Origin: UBA4292 sp002395865
GTDB taxonomy: Bacteria; Bacillota; Clostridia; Lachnospirales; Lachnospiraceae
Reading direction: 5' to 3'
Assembly: GCA_946533395.1 (NCBI GenBank)
Contig: CAMNBU010000008.1
Span: 1 to 64,000 of the forward strand
Length of the DNA stretch: 64,000 nucleotides
Positions 52,581 to 61,799 of the stretch are shown here, one piece after another (position 1 is the first letter of the stretch; each line of letters begins with the position of its first letter). The notes under the pieces are model-generated. The model had not been told where the DNA came from. It did not search any database and worked only from the letters and a program-made list of their open reading frames with translations. Both the position numbers and the translations under genes were made by a program.

Positions 52581-53423
52581 ATGAGAAATACGATCGCAAC
52601 ACTTAACGCAAAGAAGGCTGCAGGCGAAAAGCTCACACAGCTGACCTGCTACGATTACACGACTGCAAGACTTATAGACAAGGCAGGCATCGACTTCATT
52701 CTTGTGGGTGACAGCCTCGGAATGACGATGCAGGGCTATACCGACACGCTTCCGGTGACGCTCGATGAGATGATCATCTACGGAAGGAGCGTAGTCAGGG
52801 GCACGCAGACTGCCATGGTCATCGTGGACATGCCCTTCATGAGCTACCAGCTCTCACCCGCGCAGGCGCTCGAGAACGCCGGCAGGATAATGAAGGAGAC
52901 CGGTGCACAGGGAGTTAAACTCGAGGGCGGAAAGGACGTGGCTCCCCAGATAAGGGCCATCACCGCAGCGGGTATCCCGGTGGTGGCGCACATCGGTATG
53001 ACTCCCCAGTCGGTAAATGCCATGAGCGGCTTCAAGGTTCAGGGCAAGGGCGAGGCAAACGCGAGAAGAGTTTTGGAGGATGCTCTCGCAGTACAGGAGG
53101 CAGGCGCATTTGCGGTGACACTTGAGTGCGTACCGCCCAAGCTCGCGGCTCTCATCACGAGGAAGCTCTCCATCATCACCATCGGTATCGGTGCGGGCAA
53201 TGAAACAGACGCGCAGGTGCTGGTATATCAGGACATGCTCGGCATGAGCGGCATGAAGCCGAAGTTCGTGGAGCAGTTCGGACAGATCGGTGATGCCATG
53301 GTGGACGCGTTTAAGGCATACTCCGACGCGGTGAAAGGCGGGACCTTCCCGAGGGAGGAGCACACATTTGCAAAGAGCGACTGCACGGATGAATTTCTGG
53401 CAGGACTTGATAAAGAGTATTGA
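52581..53423 (+). CDS. panB: 3-methyl-2-oxobutanoate hydroxymethyltransferase
   Basis: A 280-residue barrel enzyme that makes ketopantoate from ketoisovalerate and methylene-tetrahydrofolate. Signatures are LTCYDYTTARLID, ILVGDSLGMTMQGY (metal Asp), GVKLEGG and IGIGAGNETDAQ. GAGGAGG precedes the ATG. The ketoisovalerate substrate comes from the ilv pathway, genes for which lie 24 kb upstream. It is followed by panC after 24 nt. Confidence 0.96.
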   Translation: MRNTIATLNAKKAAGEKLTQLTCYDYTTARLIDKAGIDFILVGDSLGMTMQGYTDTLPVTLDEMIIYGRSVVRGTQTAMVIVDMPFMSYQLSPAQALENAGRIMKETGAQGVKLEGGKDVAPQIRAITAAGIPVVAHIGMTPQSVNAMSGFKVQGKGEANARRVLEDALAVQEAGAFAVTLECVPPKLAALITRKLSIITIGIGAGNETDAQVLVYQDMLGMSGMKPKFVEQFGQIGDAMVDAFKAYSDAVKGGTFPREEHTFAKSDCTDEFLAGLDKEY

Positions 53424-53447
53424 GAATAATACAGGAGGCAGAAAGCT

Positions 53448-54290
53448 ATGATAATCGCAAGAACGATAGCAGAGGTTAGAGAGGTAGTCAGGGGCTGGAG
53501 AAAGGAAGGACTCACGGTCGGTCTGGTTCCGACGATGGGTTACCTTCACGAGGGACACGCGAGCCTCGTGGACGCGGCCGATAAGGCCTGTGACAGGGTG
53601 GTTGCCAGCGTATTCGTCAATCCCACACAGTTCGGACCCGGGGAGGATCTGGAGACCTATCCAAGGGATTTCGACAGGGATTGCAAGCTTCTTACAGAGC
53701 ATGGATGCGACATGGTGTTCCATCCAGAGGTGAGCGAGATGTACGATCCGGACGCTGCGACATATGTGGAGATCCTTTCGGATATGCCCAAGCAGCTGTG
53801 CGGCAAGACAAGACCCATCCATTTCAGGGGCGTTTGCACGGTCGTTTCCAAGCTCTTCAACATAGTTCTTCCGGACGAGGCGTTCTTCGGACAGAAAGAC
53901 GCGCAGCAGCTGGCCATCATCAGAAAGATGGTGAAGGATATGAGCTACGGCATCGAGATCGTGGGCTGCCCGATAGTCCGCGAGGCCGACGGACTGGCCA
54001 AGTCATCAAGGAACACATACTTAAATGCCGAGGAGAGAAAAGCCGCACTTGTTCTTTCAAAGGCTGTAGCGCTCGGACAGAAGCTTGTGGCTGAGGGTGA
54101 GAAGAACGCCGACACAGTCGTTGAGGCTATGAAGAAGCTCATCGAGGCAGAACCTCTCGCGCGCATCGACTATGTGAGCGCGGTTAACGGAGTGACTATG
54201 GAGACGGTACACGAGATCGCGACTCCCACACTCATTGCCATGGCGGTATACATCGGCAAAACAAGACTTATAGATAATTTTTCGGTTTAA
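53448..54290 (+). CDS. panC: Pantoate-beta-alanine ligase (pantothenate synthetase)
   Basis: A 280-residue nucleotidyltransferase-fold ligase. VPTMGYLHEGH is the HIGH-like ATP motif, SVFVNPTQFGPGEDL the pantoate site and KSSRNTYLN the KMSKS-like loop (KSSRN). It joins pantoate and beta-alanine. The beta-alanine comes from PanD encoded next. CAGGAGG precedes the ATG. Confidence 0.96.
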   Translation: MIIARTIAEVREVVRGWRKEGLTVGLVPTMGYLHEGHASLVDAADKACDRVVASVFVNPTQFGPGEDLETYPRDFDRDCKLLTEHGCDMVFHPEVSEMYDPDAATYVEILSDMPKQLCGKTRPIHFRGVCTVVSKLFNIVLPDEAFFGQKDAQQLAIIRKMVKDMSYGIEIVGCPIVREADGLAKSSRNTYLNAEERKAALVLSKAVALGQKLVAEGEKNADTVVEAMKKLIEAEPLARIDYVSAVNGVTMETVHEIATPTLIAMAVYIGKTRLIDNFSV

Positions 54291-54344
54291 TGACCGATCC
54301 ACGATAATGATCAAACGCTGTGTTTAGTGCTACAGGAGGTTACC

Positions 54345-54746
54345 ATGCTTATTGAAATGCTTAAATCCAAGATACACAGAGCCACGGTGGTTCAGGCCGA
54401 GATAGATTATGTGGGCTCGATAACCATCGATCCGCTGCTTCTTGAAGCTGCAGGCATCAACGAATACGAGAAGGTACAGGTGGCTGATGTCCATAACGGT
54501 AACCGCCTTGAGACCTACGCTATCTGTGGCGAGCCCGGTTCCGGAATGATCTGCTTAAACGGCGCCGCTGCCAGACTTGTAAAGCCCGGTGATAAGGTCA
54601 TCATCATGTGCTACGCGCAGATGACACCCGAGGAGGCTAAGGAATACGCACCGAAGGTCGTTTTCGTGGACGAGAAGAACAAGATCGCGAGAGTAACAGA
54701 GTACGAGAAGCACGGGCTTTTGATGAAGGATTTTATAGATCAATAG
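54345..54746 (+). CDS. panD: Aspartate 1-decarboxylase
   Basis: A 133-residue pyruvoyl enzyme. Self-cleavage is expected at Gly-Ser in IDYVGSITID (residues 24-27 region) to make the pyruvoyl group. LNGAAARLVKPGDKVIIM is the active-site region. CAGGAGG selects ATG 54345 over the frame from 54327. It supplies beta-alanine for PanC. Being bacterial-type PanD, it usually needs no PanZ in Firmicutes. Confidence 0.95.
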   Translation: MLIEMLKSKIHRATVVQAEIDYVGSITIDPLLLEAAGINEYEKVQVADVHNGNRLETYAICGEPGSGMICLNGAAARLVKPGDKVIIMCYAQMTPEEAKEYAPKVVFVDEKNKIARVTEYEKHGLLMKDFIDQ

Positions 54747-54813
54747 TCATCAGGAGCTAAGTCGAAGGTGCTTTTGAAAGACTCTTCGATGCTATGGAAG
54801 AGAGGAGGCCGGT

Positions 54814-56013
54814 ATGGAGAGACTTGACGGAAAATGCGTCGTGCTTGCTATAAGCGGCGGTATCGCGGCGTATAAGATGGCTTATGCGGCCAGCGAGCTG
54901 AAGAAGGCGGGCGCGGATGTTCATGTTATGATGACTAAACACGCGACCGAGTTCATAGCGCCTCTGACCTTCGAGACGCTCACGAACAACCGCGTTGTGG
55001 TCGATTCCTTTGACAGAAACTTTAAATACGATGTGGCGCATGTGGAGCTTGCCAAGGCAGCGGATATCATGCTCATAGCGCCGGCCACGGCAAATGTCAT
55101 CGCGAAGATGGCAAACGGCATAGCGGATGATTTCCTGACGACCACGGTGCTGGCAGCGAGGTGCAAAAAGCTCGTGGCCCCCGCCATGAACACCGCCATG
55201 TTCGAAAATCCGATCACTCAGGATAATATAGCGAAGCTTAAGAATTACGGATTTACCGTGATAGAGCCCGATGCGGGGTATCTCGCCTGCGGCGACGTGG
55301 GTGCGGGCAGACTGCCGGAGCCGGGAGCCCTCTGCGAGTATGTATACAGGGAGCTTGCCAGAGAGAAGGATCTTGCGGGCGTTAATGTCACGGTCACTGC
55401 CGGCCCCACGCAGGAGGCGATAGATCCGGTCAGATACATAACCAATCACTCTACCGGCAAGATGGGCTATGCCATTGCCCGCGAGGCTATGCTCAGAGGA
55501 GCGGATGTGACGCTTATATCCGGGCGGGTTAGTATCGTGCCGCCTCCATTTGTGAAGGTGGTGAATATCACCAGCGCGCAAGATATGTTTGAGGCGGTGA
55601 GGGATGCTCTGCCGAAGACAGATATTCTTATAAAGTCCGCAGCTGTAGCAGATTACAGGCCGGCTTCGGTGGCGGAGGATAAGATAAAAAAGAGTGATTC
55701 GGACATGTCGATAGCGCTTGAGAGAACACAGGATATACTGGGCTATGTGGCGGAGCATCGTCATGACGGCCTCTTCGTGTGCGGCTTCTCCATGGAAACG
55801 AAGGACATGCTGGAAAATTCCAGGAAAAAGCTCGAGAAAAAGAAGCTGGATCTGATCGCCGCCAATAATTTAAAGGTCGCGGGCGCGGGATTTGCGGTGG
55901 ACACGAATGTGCTGACATTGATAAGCCGCGACGCAGTGACGGAGCTCCCCCTTATGAGCAAGGCGGATGCGGCCGGAAGACTTCTCGACGCTATACAGGA
56001 GATGAGAGGATGA
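54814..56013 (+). CDS. coaBC: Phosphopantothenoylcysteine synthetase/decarboxylase
   Basis: A 399-residue bifunctional enzyme. The N-terminal flavin decarboxylase (CoaC) has SGGIAAYK, the PAMNTAM motif and the Cys in LACGDVGAGR; the C-terminal synthetase (CoaB) has TAGPTQEAIDPVRYITN and the KIKK motif. It makes phosphopantetheine from phosphopantothenate and cysteine. GAGAGGAGG precedes the ATG. A small inverted repeat (TCGAAG 54762, CTTCGA 54784) lies in the 67-nt gap before it. Confidence 0.96.
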   Translation: MERLDGKCVVLAISGGIAAYKMAYAASELKKAGADVHVMMTKHATEFIAPLTFETLTNNRVVVDSFDRNFKYDVAHVELAKAADIMLIAPATANVIAKMANGIADDFLTTTVLAARCKKLVAPAMNTAMFENPITQDNIAKLKNYGFTVIEPDAGYLACGDVGAGRLPEPGALCEYVYRELAREKDLAGVNVTVTAGPTQEAIDPVRYITNHSTGKMGYAIAREAMLRGADVTLISGRVSIVPPPFVKVVNITSAQDMFEAVRDALPKTDILIKSAAVADYRPASVAEDKIKKSDSDMSIALERTQDILGYVAEHRHDGLFVCGFSMETKDMLENSRKKLEKKKLDLIAANNLKVAGAGFAVDTNVLTLISRDAVTELPLMSKADAAGRLLDAIQEMRG

Positions 56014-56783
56014 TACTCGCTATTGACATAGGCAATACCACAGTTGGCGCCTACGCGTGGGATGATGCGGCCGACATACCGGTTTCAAGCATAAAGATGC
56101 CCTCCGACAAGTTCTGGAGTGCTTCTGAGTACCTTCTGTTCATGGAGGACTCCGAGCTGGGGGGACTGAACTATGACGGTGCTGTCATATCGAGCGTGGT
56201 GCCTGTGCTCACGGATGTCCTTCGCGAGGCGGCCAGGCGGCTCACAGGTGTTGAACCCATGGTCGTGAAGCTTTCGGATATACCGGATATGAAGGTGCTG
56301 GTGGATGAGCCCGACAGGGTAGGTATGGACAGGCTGATGGATGCCTTCAGCGCGAGAAGCTACGCACTGCCTGCAGTTACAGTCGATATGGGTACCGCAA
56401 CCACGGTAAATGTCATCGACTCTGACGGATGCTTTTTAGGCGGAATGATAGCACCCGGAGTGGTGACCGGTTTTAAGGCACTGGTGAACGGAGCGGCACA
56501 GCTTCCGCCCATCGAGTTGACAGCTCCAGATGACATTATCGGTAAAAATACGACCGACTGCATGAGAAGCGGTGCCCTGTACGGCGCTGCGGCCATGGTG
56601 GATGCCGTGACGGCGCGCATAGAAAAGAAGCTGGGGCCGGTGAGCCTGATAGTGACGGGCGGGGCGGCAGAGCTGCTTCACGAGCTGATAGAGCATGAGC
56701 ATGTGTATGACCCCTTGCTTTTGGTGAAGGGGATGGTAGGAGTTTTCTACACTGGAAGGAGCTTTTATGGGGGAATATTATGA
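56010..56783 (+). CDS. coaX: Type III pantothenate kinase
   Basis: A 257-residue actin-fold kinase. The nucleotide loop is LAIDIGNTTVG, the pantothenate/phosphate region is VGMDRLMDAFSA, and TVDMGTATTVNVID is the second phosphate motif. It overlaps coaBC by 4 nt (ATGA). Type III kinases escape CoA feedback. With panB, panC, panD, coaBC and the DUF2520 gene, this gives an almost complete vitamin B5 to CoA line in one operon; coaD and coaE are absent. Confidence 0.95.
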   Translation: MILAIDIGNTTVGAYAWDDAADIPVSSIKMPSDKFWSASEYLLFMEDSELGGLNYDGAVISSVVPVLTDVLREAARRLTGVEPMVVKLSDIPDMKVLVDEPDRVGMDRLMDAFSARSYALPAVTVDMGTATTVNVIDSDGCFLGGMIAPGVVTGFKALVNGAAQLPPIELTAPDDIIGKNTTDCMRSGALYGAAAMVDAVTARIEKKLGPVSLIVTGGAAELLHELIEHEHVYDPLLLVKGMVGVFYTGRSFYGGIL

Positions 56784-58368
56784 TCCCGGTAAAGATGGGT
56801 TCGAGCAGATCGTAAACGGTAGGTATATTGATAAAACAGGGATGATTGATGACCTAAATCGTAGAATCGGTACGCCGGATAAGCTTGTCTGCGTGAGCCG
56901 TCCGAGAAGGTTCGGAAAGTCGTTTGCTGTGGATATGCTTTGCGCATATTACGATCACTCATGTGATTCGCATGACCTGTTTTCGGGAAAAGAGATCAGC
57001 GGTACGGATAGATACGAGGACCACATAAACAGGTACAACGTGATATCCATTGACATGGCGGGTGCCATATCAAAGCTGAAGAGGCAGAATGGGTCGTTAA
57101 ACGGAATAGTAGGATTTGTCTGCGACGGTATCAGAAAAGAGTTGGTGGAGGCATATCCGGAGCTGTCTAAAATAGCTGATGTGTCGGATTGCATCGTAAA
57201 ATGTGTTGATATTACCGGAAGAAGATTCATTTTTATCATTGATGAATGGGATGCTGTCATAAGGGAGGCAAAGGAAGACGACAGAACACAGCAGTCATAT
57301 CTTGATCTGCTCAGGGAATGGTTTAAAAACCGTAATTTTACACCCAAGGTAGTTGCCGGGGCGTATATGACCGGAATCCTCCCGATAAAGAAGGACGGCT
57401 CGGAGTCTGCCGTGTCGGATTTTAAAGAGTTTACCATTCTTGATCCGGGCCCGTTTACGAAGTATACAGGCTTCAGCGAGAAAGAGGTCATGGACTTGTG
57501 CGATGAGTATCACATGGACTTCGATCTTATGAAAAAGTGGTACGATGGATATGAATTCGAAAGCGTAGGCTCGATCTATAATCCATATTCGGTAATGGAA
57601 ACGATCAGTACGGGGGATTATTCTTCACACTGGAAAAAGACGTCTGCCGCCGAGAATCTCATCACCTACATAAACATGGATGAAGACGGATTGCAGGCGG
57701 ATATACTGAAGCTTCTTTCGGGTGAGCATCTTAGGGTAAATACGAGAGGCTTCAACAATGACGTGGAGACCTTTTATTCAAAGGACGATGTCATAACACT
57801 TCTCATTCATTTGGGATATTTGACCTATGATAAGAAGACTCAGAGAGTTAGAATACCGAATGAGGAAGTGAAACTGGAATTCATGGATATCCTCGAGAAA
57901 CCAAAGCATACAAAGCTTTTGCAACTTGTACGTGTCTCGGAAAAACTCCTTGACGATACCCTCGCAGGCCGTGAAGACGAGGTGGCAAAGGCTATCGAGA
58001 GAGTTCGTGAGACCAATTACGCGCCGCAGTATTACAATAATGAGCAGGCGCTTCGCTACTGTATAAAGTTCGCTTACATCGTATGTGTGGACAGATTTTT
58101 AAAGGTGGAGGAGCTTCCGTCGGGTCGTGGCCTCGCGGATGTTGTGTTCATTCCGAAACGTGATTCCGCTTATCCGGCGATCATCATCGAACTTAAATGG
58201 GACAAGGATGAGGCGCAGGCGATAGGACAGATCGATGAGAAGAAGTATGCGGCAGCCTTGAATGGCTATGGCGGAGATATAGTTAAGGTCGGTATCAATT
58301 ATGATTCTGACAAAAAGATACACAGCAGCAGAATTGAAAAGATAAAGAGACAGGAGAGTAAGCAGTAA
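56767..58368 (+). CDS. AAA-ATPase-like protein with C-terminal PD-(D/E)XK domain
   Basis: A 533-residue protein with an N-terminal AAA-ATPase-like domain: Walker A-like RPRRFGKS (45-52) and Walker B FIFIIDEWDA (about 158-167). The C-terminal domain (about 390-530, DUF1703/PDDEXK) has GLADVVF and IIIELKW as the catalytic D and ExK. It matches a family abundant in gut anaerobes, of uncertain function, possibly a defence or mobile nuclease. The start overlaps coaX by 17 nt. Its codons look more AT-rich than the coa genes, so later acquisition is likely (visual judgement). Confidence 0.85.
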   Translation: MGEYYDPGKDGFEQIVNGRYIDKTGMIDDLNRRIGTPDKLVCVSRPRRFGKSFAVDMLCAYYDHSCDSHDLFSGKEISGTDRYEDHINRYNVISIDMAGAISKLKRQNGSLNGIVGFVCDGIRKELVEAYPELSKIADVSDCIVKCVDITGRRFIFIIDEWDAVIREAKEDDRTQQSYLDLLREWFKNRNFTPKVVAGAYMTGILPIKKDGSESAVSDFKEFTILDPGPFTKYTGFSEKEVMDLCDEYHMDFDLMKKWYDGYEFESVGSIYNPYSVMETISTGDYSSHWKKTSAAENLITYINMDEDGLQADILKLLSGEHLRVNTRGFNNDVETFYSKDDVITLLIHLGYLTYDKKTQRVRIPNEEVKLEFMDILEKPKHTKLLQLVRVSEKLLDDTLAGREDEVAKAIERVRETNYAPQYYNNEQALRYCIKFAYIVCVDRFLKVEELPSGRGLADVVFIPKRDSAYPAIIIELKWDKDEAQAIGQIDEKKYAAALNGYGGDIVKVGINYDSDKKIHSSRIEKIKRQESKQ

Positions 58369-58379
58369 TCGATGAACCT

Positions 58380-58422
58380 AGGGCTGTCGCACTGATAACA
58401 CAGTGGGGCAGCCCTGTTTTTT
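58380..58422 (+). terminator. Terminator after the AAA/PD-(D/E)XK gene
   Basis: AGGGCTG (58380-58386) pairs with CAGCCCT (58409-58415), with an inner CACTG/CAGTG stem, then G and six T. Confidence 0.9.
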
Positions 58423-58459
58423 ATATTCATTATTTGATGAGCAAAGAATTAGAAAACGA

Positions 58460-59866
58460 TCATTCCTTCCCGTTCCAGCAGTAGGTGCACAGCTCGTTCT
58501 CGGGGATGCCGACTGCCTGAAGCATGTCGTCGAGGCGGTTGAAGCGCAGAGTGGTGAAGTTTAATTTCTTTCTTATGCCCTCGACCATTCTCTCATACTT
58601 CTCGGAGTTCGGGTCTGCGTACTCCTCGAGGACCTCGCGGCTCACATTCTCGCCCTCGAGCTCATTGATCACATTTCTGGCGATGAGCTCCATCTCGGAA
58701 TTGCTCCTGGAGAAATTCAGGTAGCGGCAGCCGAAGAGAAGAGGAGGGCAGGCGGGTCTGATGTGGACCTCGCGAGCGCCGCTCTCATACAGGAACTCGG
58801 TGGTCTCGCGAAGCTGGGTGCCGCGCACGATCGAGTCGTCTATGAGGAGAAGCGATTTGCCTCTGATCAGCTCGTGTACAGGTATCAGCTTCATGTGAGC
58901 GATAAAGTTCCTCTTGGTCTGTATCGTGGGCATGAAGGATCTCGGCCATGTGGGCGTGTATTTGATAAAGGGTCTTGAGAAGGGGATGCCAGACTCGTTT
59001 GCATAGCCGATGGCGTGTGCCGTACCCGAATCGGGGACTCCTGCAACCACATCGGCTTTTATATTGTCGCGCTTAGCCATGTTCTGGCCGCAGCGGTAGC
59101 GCATCTCCTCGACATTGACGCCCTCGTAGACTGCGGAGGGGTAGCCGTAGTACACCCAGAGGAAGGTGCAGATCTTCTTGTCCCTGCCGGGGGCAACGAG
59201 TGTTTTGACAGAGCTCTCGTCGAATACTACGATCTCGCCGGGGCCGAGCTCCTTTAAGTCCTGATAGCCTAAGTTCAGGTAAGAGAAGCTTTCGAAGCAG
59301 GCGCAGATGGCGTCGTCCTTTTTACCCATGATGACGGGTGTGCGGCCGAGCCTGTCTCTTGCGGCATATATGCCCTTGGGGGTAAGCACCAGCATGGACA
59401 GTGAGCCGTCTACGACCTCGAGTGCATATTTCATGCCCTCGATAAGGTTGTCCTTGCAGTTTATGAGGGCTGCTACGAGTTCGGTCGGATTGATCTCACC
59501 GTTGCTCATCTCGAAGAAGTGTACATTGTTCTTAAGGATACTCGAAACAAGCTCTTGTGCGTTGTTTATCTTGGAGACCGTGGTGATGGCGAATGTGCCG
59601 TGGTGCGATCTTACAAGTATGGGCTGCGCCTCGAAATCCGATATGCAGCCGATGCCGTAATTGCCCTTGAAATCATTGAATTCCTTGTCGAATTTGGTCC
59701 GAAAGGGTGAGTTCTCAATGCTGTGAATGCTCTTGGTGAAGCCTGTCTCCTTGCCGTATGTGGCCATGCCCGCGCGCCTGGTGCCCAGATGCGAGTGGTA
59801 GTCCGTGCCGAAGAACAGGTCGAAAGCACAGTTTTCCTTTGATGCAACTCCGAAAAATCCGCCCAT
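58460..59866 (-). CDS. Amidophosphoribosyltransferase-like protein without N-terminal Cys
   Basis: A 468-residue PurF homologue. The PRPP motif LLLIDDSIVRGTQ is intact, and the C-terminal CTYCWNG resembles the Fe-S cluster Cys of the B. subtilis type. But the N-terminus reads MGGFFGVAS where PurF has the glutaminase Cys (CGVFG); the start is firm because AAGGAG lies 7 nt before the ATG. The glutaminase domain also has HSHLGTRRAGMA where PurF has HRGQEGAG. It probably cannot use glutamine. It may use ammonia, work with another glutaminase, or act on something else. A true purF is expected elsewhere. Confidence 0.82.
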   Translation of the reverse strand: MGGFFGVASKENCAFDLFFGTDYHSHLGTRRAGMATYGKETGFTKSIHSIENSPFRTKFDKEFNDFKGNYGIGCISDFEAQPILVRSHHGTFAITTVSKINNAQELVSSILKNNVHFFEMSNGEINPTELVAALINCKDNLIEGMKYALEVVDGSLSMLVLTPKGIYAARDRLGRTPVIMGKKDDAICACFESFSYLNLGYQDLKELGPGEIVVFDESSVKTLVAPGRDKKICTFLWVYYGYPSAVYEGVNVEEMRYRCGQNMAKRDNIKADVVAGVPDSGTAHAIGYANESGIPFSRPFIKYTPTWPRSFMPTIQTKRNFIAHMKLIPVHELIRGKSLLLIDDSIVRGTQLRETTEFLYESGAREVHIRPACPPLLFGCRYLNFSRSNSEMELIARNVINELEGENVSREVLEEYADPNSEKYERMVEGIRKKLNFTTLRFNRLDDMLQAVGIPENELCTYCWNGKE

Positions 59867-59893
59867 AGTCTGACTCCTTGTATATGCTTTTGG

Positions 59894-59914
59894 GTTCCGG
59901 CTCTTCCCCGGAAC
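59894..59914 (-). promoter_or_regulatory. Leader hairpin before the PurF-like gene
   Basis: GTTCCGG (59894-59900) pairs with CCGGAAC (59908-59914), a perfect 7-bp stem in the minus-strand leader, 28 nt before the start codon. A TAGAAT -10 candidate lies upstream (59922-59927). No purine riboswitch is seen. Confidence 0.45.
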
Positions 59915-60007
59915 GGGTCTTATTCTATCACATAAGACCGCATTTATCCATACAAAAAATATAAAAAATCTTATTGAAAAAACTATGAAAGTTTTGTGAA
60001 TTTCGGG

Positions 60008-60036
60008 TTGTTTGAGATGGATTATTGTGGTATATT
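60008..60036 (+). promoter_or_regulatory. Promoter for the ABC exporter pair
   Basis: TTGTTT (60008-60013), 17-nt spacer, TATATT (60031-60036), 38 nt before the start codon. Confidence 0.68.
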
Positions 60037-60074
60037 AGCGAAAGGTGTGTTTTTAGCACAGCAGGAGGTCTTAG

Positions 60075-61799
60075 ATGGAACGAATGATCCGCTATCTGAA
60101 GGAGTATAAGAAGGAGAGTATTCTCGGCCCCGCATTCAAGATGCTCGAGGCACTCTTTGACCTTTTTATCCCTGTGTGTGTCGCTGCCATGATCGATAAG
60201 GGTGTATGGGCGAAGAGCAGCGGCTATATTATCCTTATGGCTGTGGTCATGATCATACTCGGTGTGGTCGGACTCGCCAGCGCGGTCACTGCGCAGTTTT
60301 TTGCGGCCAGGGCCAGCGTGGGCGTGGCTACGACGATGAGGGATGAGCTCTTCGAGCATATAAATGACCTCTCGTACGCCGAGATCGACAGAATCGGTAC
60401 CCCCACACTTATAAACAGGATGACCACCGATATCAACCAGGTACAGAACGGACTGAATCTCTCTCTGAGACTGCTGCTTCGCTCACCGTTTATAGTTCTC
60501 GGCTCAGTCATTGCTGCTTTCATGATAAACGGTACCGCGGGCGTTCTGTTCTTCTTCGTGACAGGCGTTCTCGCGCTCATAGTTTTCAAGCTCATGCAGC
60601 TTTCCATGCCCGGCTACAAGAAGGTGCAGGGACAGCTTGACGTCGTTCTCGGGAAGACCCGCGAGAACCTGATCGGTTCGAGAGTGGTCAGGGCATTCGG
60701 CCGACAGGACGACGAGGCGAAGGATTACGCGAACAGCACCAAACTTCTTTACAAGCTCCAGACCAGGGTGGGCAATCTTTCCGCCCTCATGAACCCCCTG
60801 ACTTATGTCCTTATTAATCTCGGTGTCGCCGCGATCATCATAGTAGGCGGCTTCCAGGTCGATGAGGGACATCTCACACAGGGTGAGGTCGTCGCGCTTG
60901 TAAACTACATGTCACAGATACTCGTCGAGCTCATCAAGCTCGCAAATCTTGTGATCACCGTCAACCGCTCCCTTGCTTCGTACTCGAGGATCGATGAGAT
61001 ATTTGGGCTCGAGCCCACAGTAAAGGAGGAGCATCAGTTCACCATCCCCGCCGTAAACGGTTCACCGAAGATCGAGTTCAAGAACGTAAGCTTTACCTAC
61101 AACGGTTCACCCGAGGCTGCGGTGGAGGGCCTGAATTTCTCCATAATGCACGGCGAGACCATCGGTATCATAGGCGGTACCGGTTCCGGTAAGTCCACGC
61201 TTGCGCAGCTCATACCGAGATTCTACGACGCGACCGAGGGACAGGTATTAGTCGACGGAAGAGACGTGAAGGAGTACTCCTTCGGACAGCTTCGCGGTAA
61301 GATTGGCTACGTTCCCCAGAAGGCAGTGCTTTTCAAGGGCACTGTAAGGGATAATATAAAGTGGGGCAAGGCCCTCGCCTCCGACAAGGAGATAAACAAT
61401 GCCCTCGAGATCGCGCAGGCGAAGTCGTTCGTGGACGCGAAGAAGGGCGGGCTCGATTTTATGGTAGAGCCCAACGGTAGAAACCTCTCGGGAGGACAGA
61501 GGCAGAGACTGACTATAGCCAGAGCTGTAGTCAGAAAGCCCGAGATACTGATACTCGACGACTCCACATCGGCGCTCGATTACGCTACCGAGGCGAAGCT
61601 GCGTGACGCGCTCGAGTACAGGAACCAGGGAACAACGATCATCGTCACTCAGAGGGCAGCGGCACTCAGAAACGCAGACAGGATACTGTGTCTTGAGGAC
61701 GGCAAGGTGGCCGGCATGGGCACTCACGAGGAGCTTTACCGCAACTGCCCTGTATACAGGGAGATCTGCATTTCACAGCTGGAGGGCGACGATGAGTAA
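60075..61799 (+). CDS. ABC exporter subunit with degenerate ATP site
   Basis: A 574-residue fused permease-ATPase (six helices, then ATPase). Walker A GGTGSGKST and signature LSGGQRQR are normal, but Walker B ends in Asp (ILDDSTSALD) where the catalytic Glu is expected, and the H-loop reads VTQR in place of His. This is the pattern of the non-hydrolysing half in heterodimeric exporters. The partner follows with an 8-nt overlap. GCAGGAGG precedes the ATG. Such pairs export lipids, peptides or drugs. Confidence 0.9.
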   Translation: MERMIRYLKEYKKESILGPAFKMLEALFDLFIPVCVAAMIDKGVWAKSSGYIILMAVVMIILGVVGLASAVTAQFFAARASVGVATTMRDELFEHINDLSYAEIDRIGTPTLINRMTTDINQVQNGLNLSLRLLLRSPFIVLGSVIAAFMINGTAGVLFFFVTGVLALIVFKLMQLSMPGYKKVQGQLDVVLGKTRENLIGSRVVRAFGRQDDEAKDYANSTKLLYKLQTRVGNLSALMNPLTYVLINLGVAAIIIVGGFQVDEGHLTQGEVVALVNYMSQILVELIKLANLVITVNRSLASYSRIDEIFGLEPTVKEEHQFTIPAVNGSPKIEFKNVSFTYNGSPEAAVEGLNFSIMHGETIGIIGGTGSGKSTLAQLIPRFYDATEGQVLVDGRDVKEYSFGQLRGKIGYVPQKAVLFKGTVRDNIKWGKALASDKEINNALEIAQAKSFVDAKKGGLDFMVEPNGRNLSGGQRQRLTIARAVVRKPEILILDDSTSALDYATEAKLRDALEYRNQGTTIIVTQRAAALRNADRILCLEDGKVAGMGTHEELYRNCPVYREICISQLEGDDE

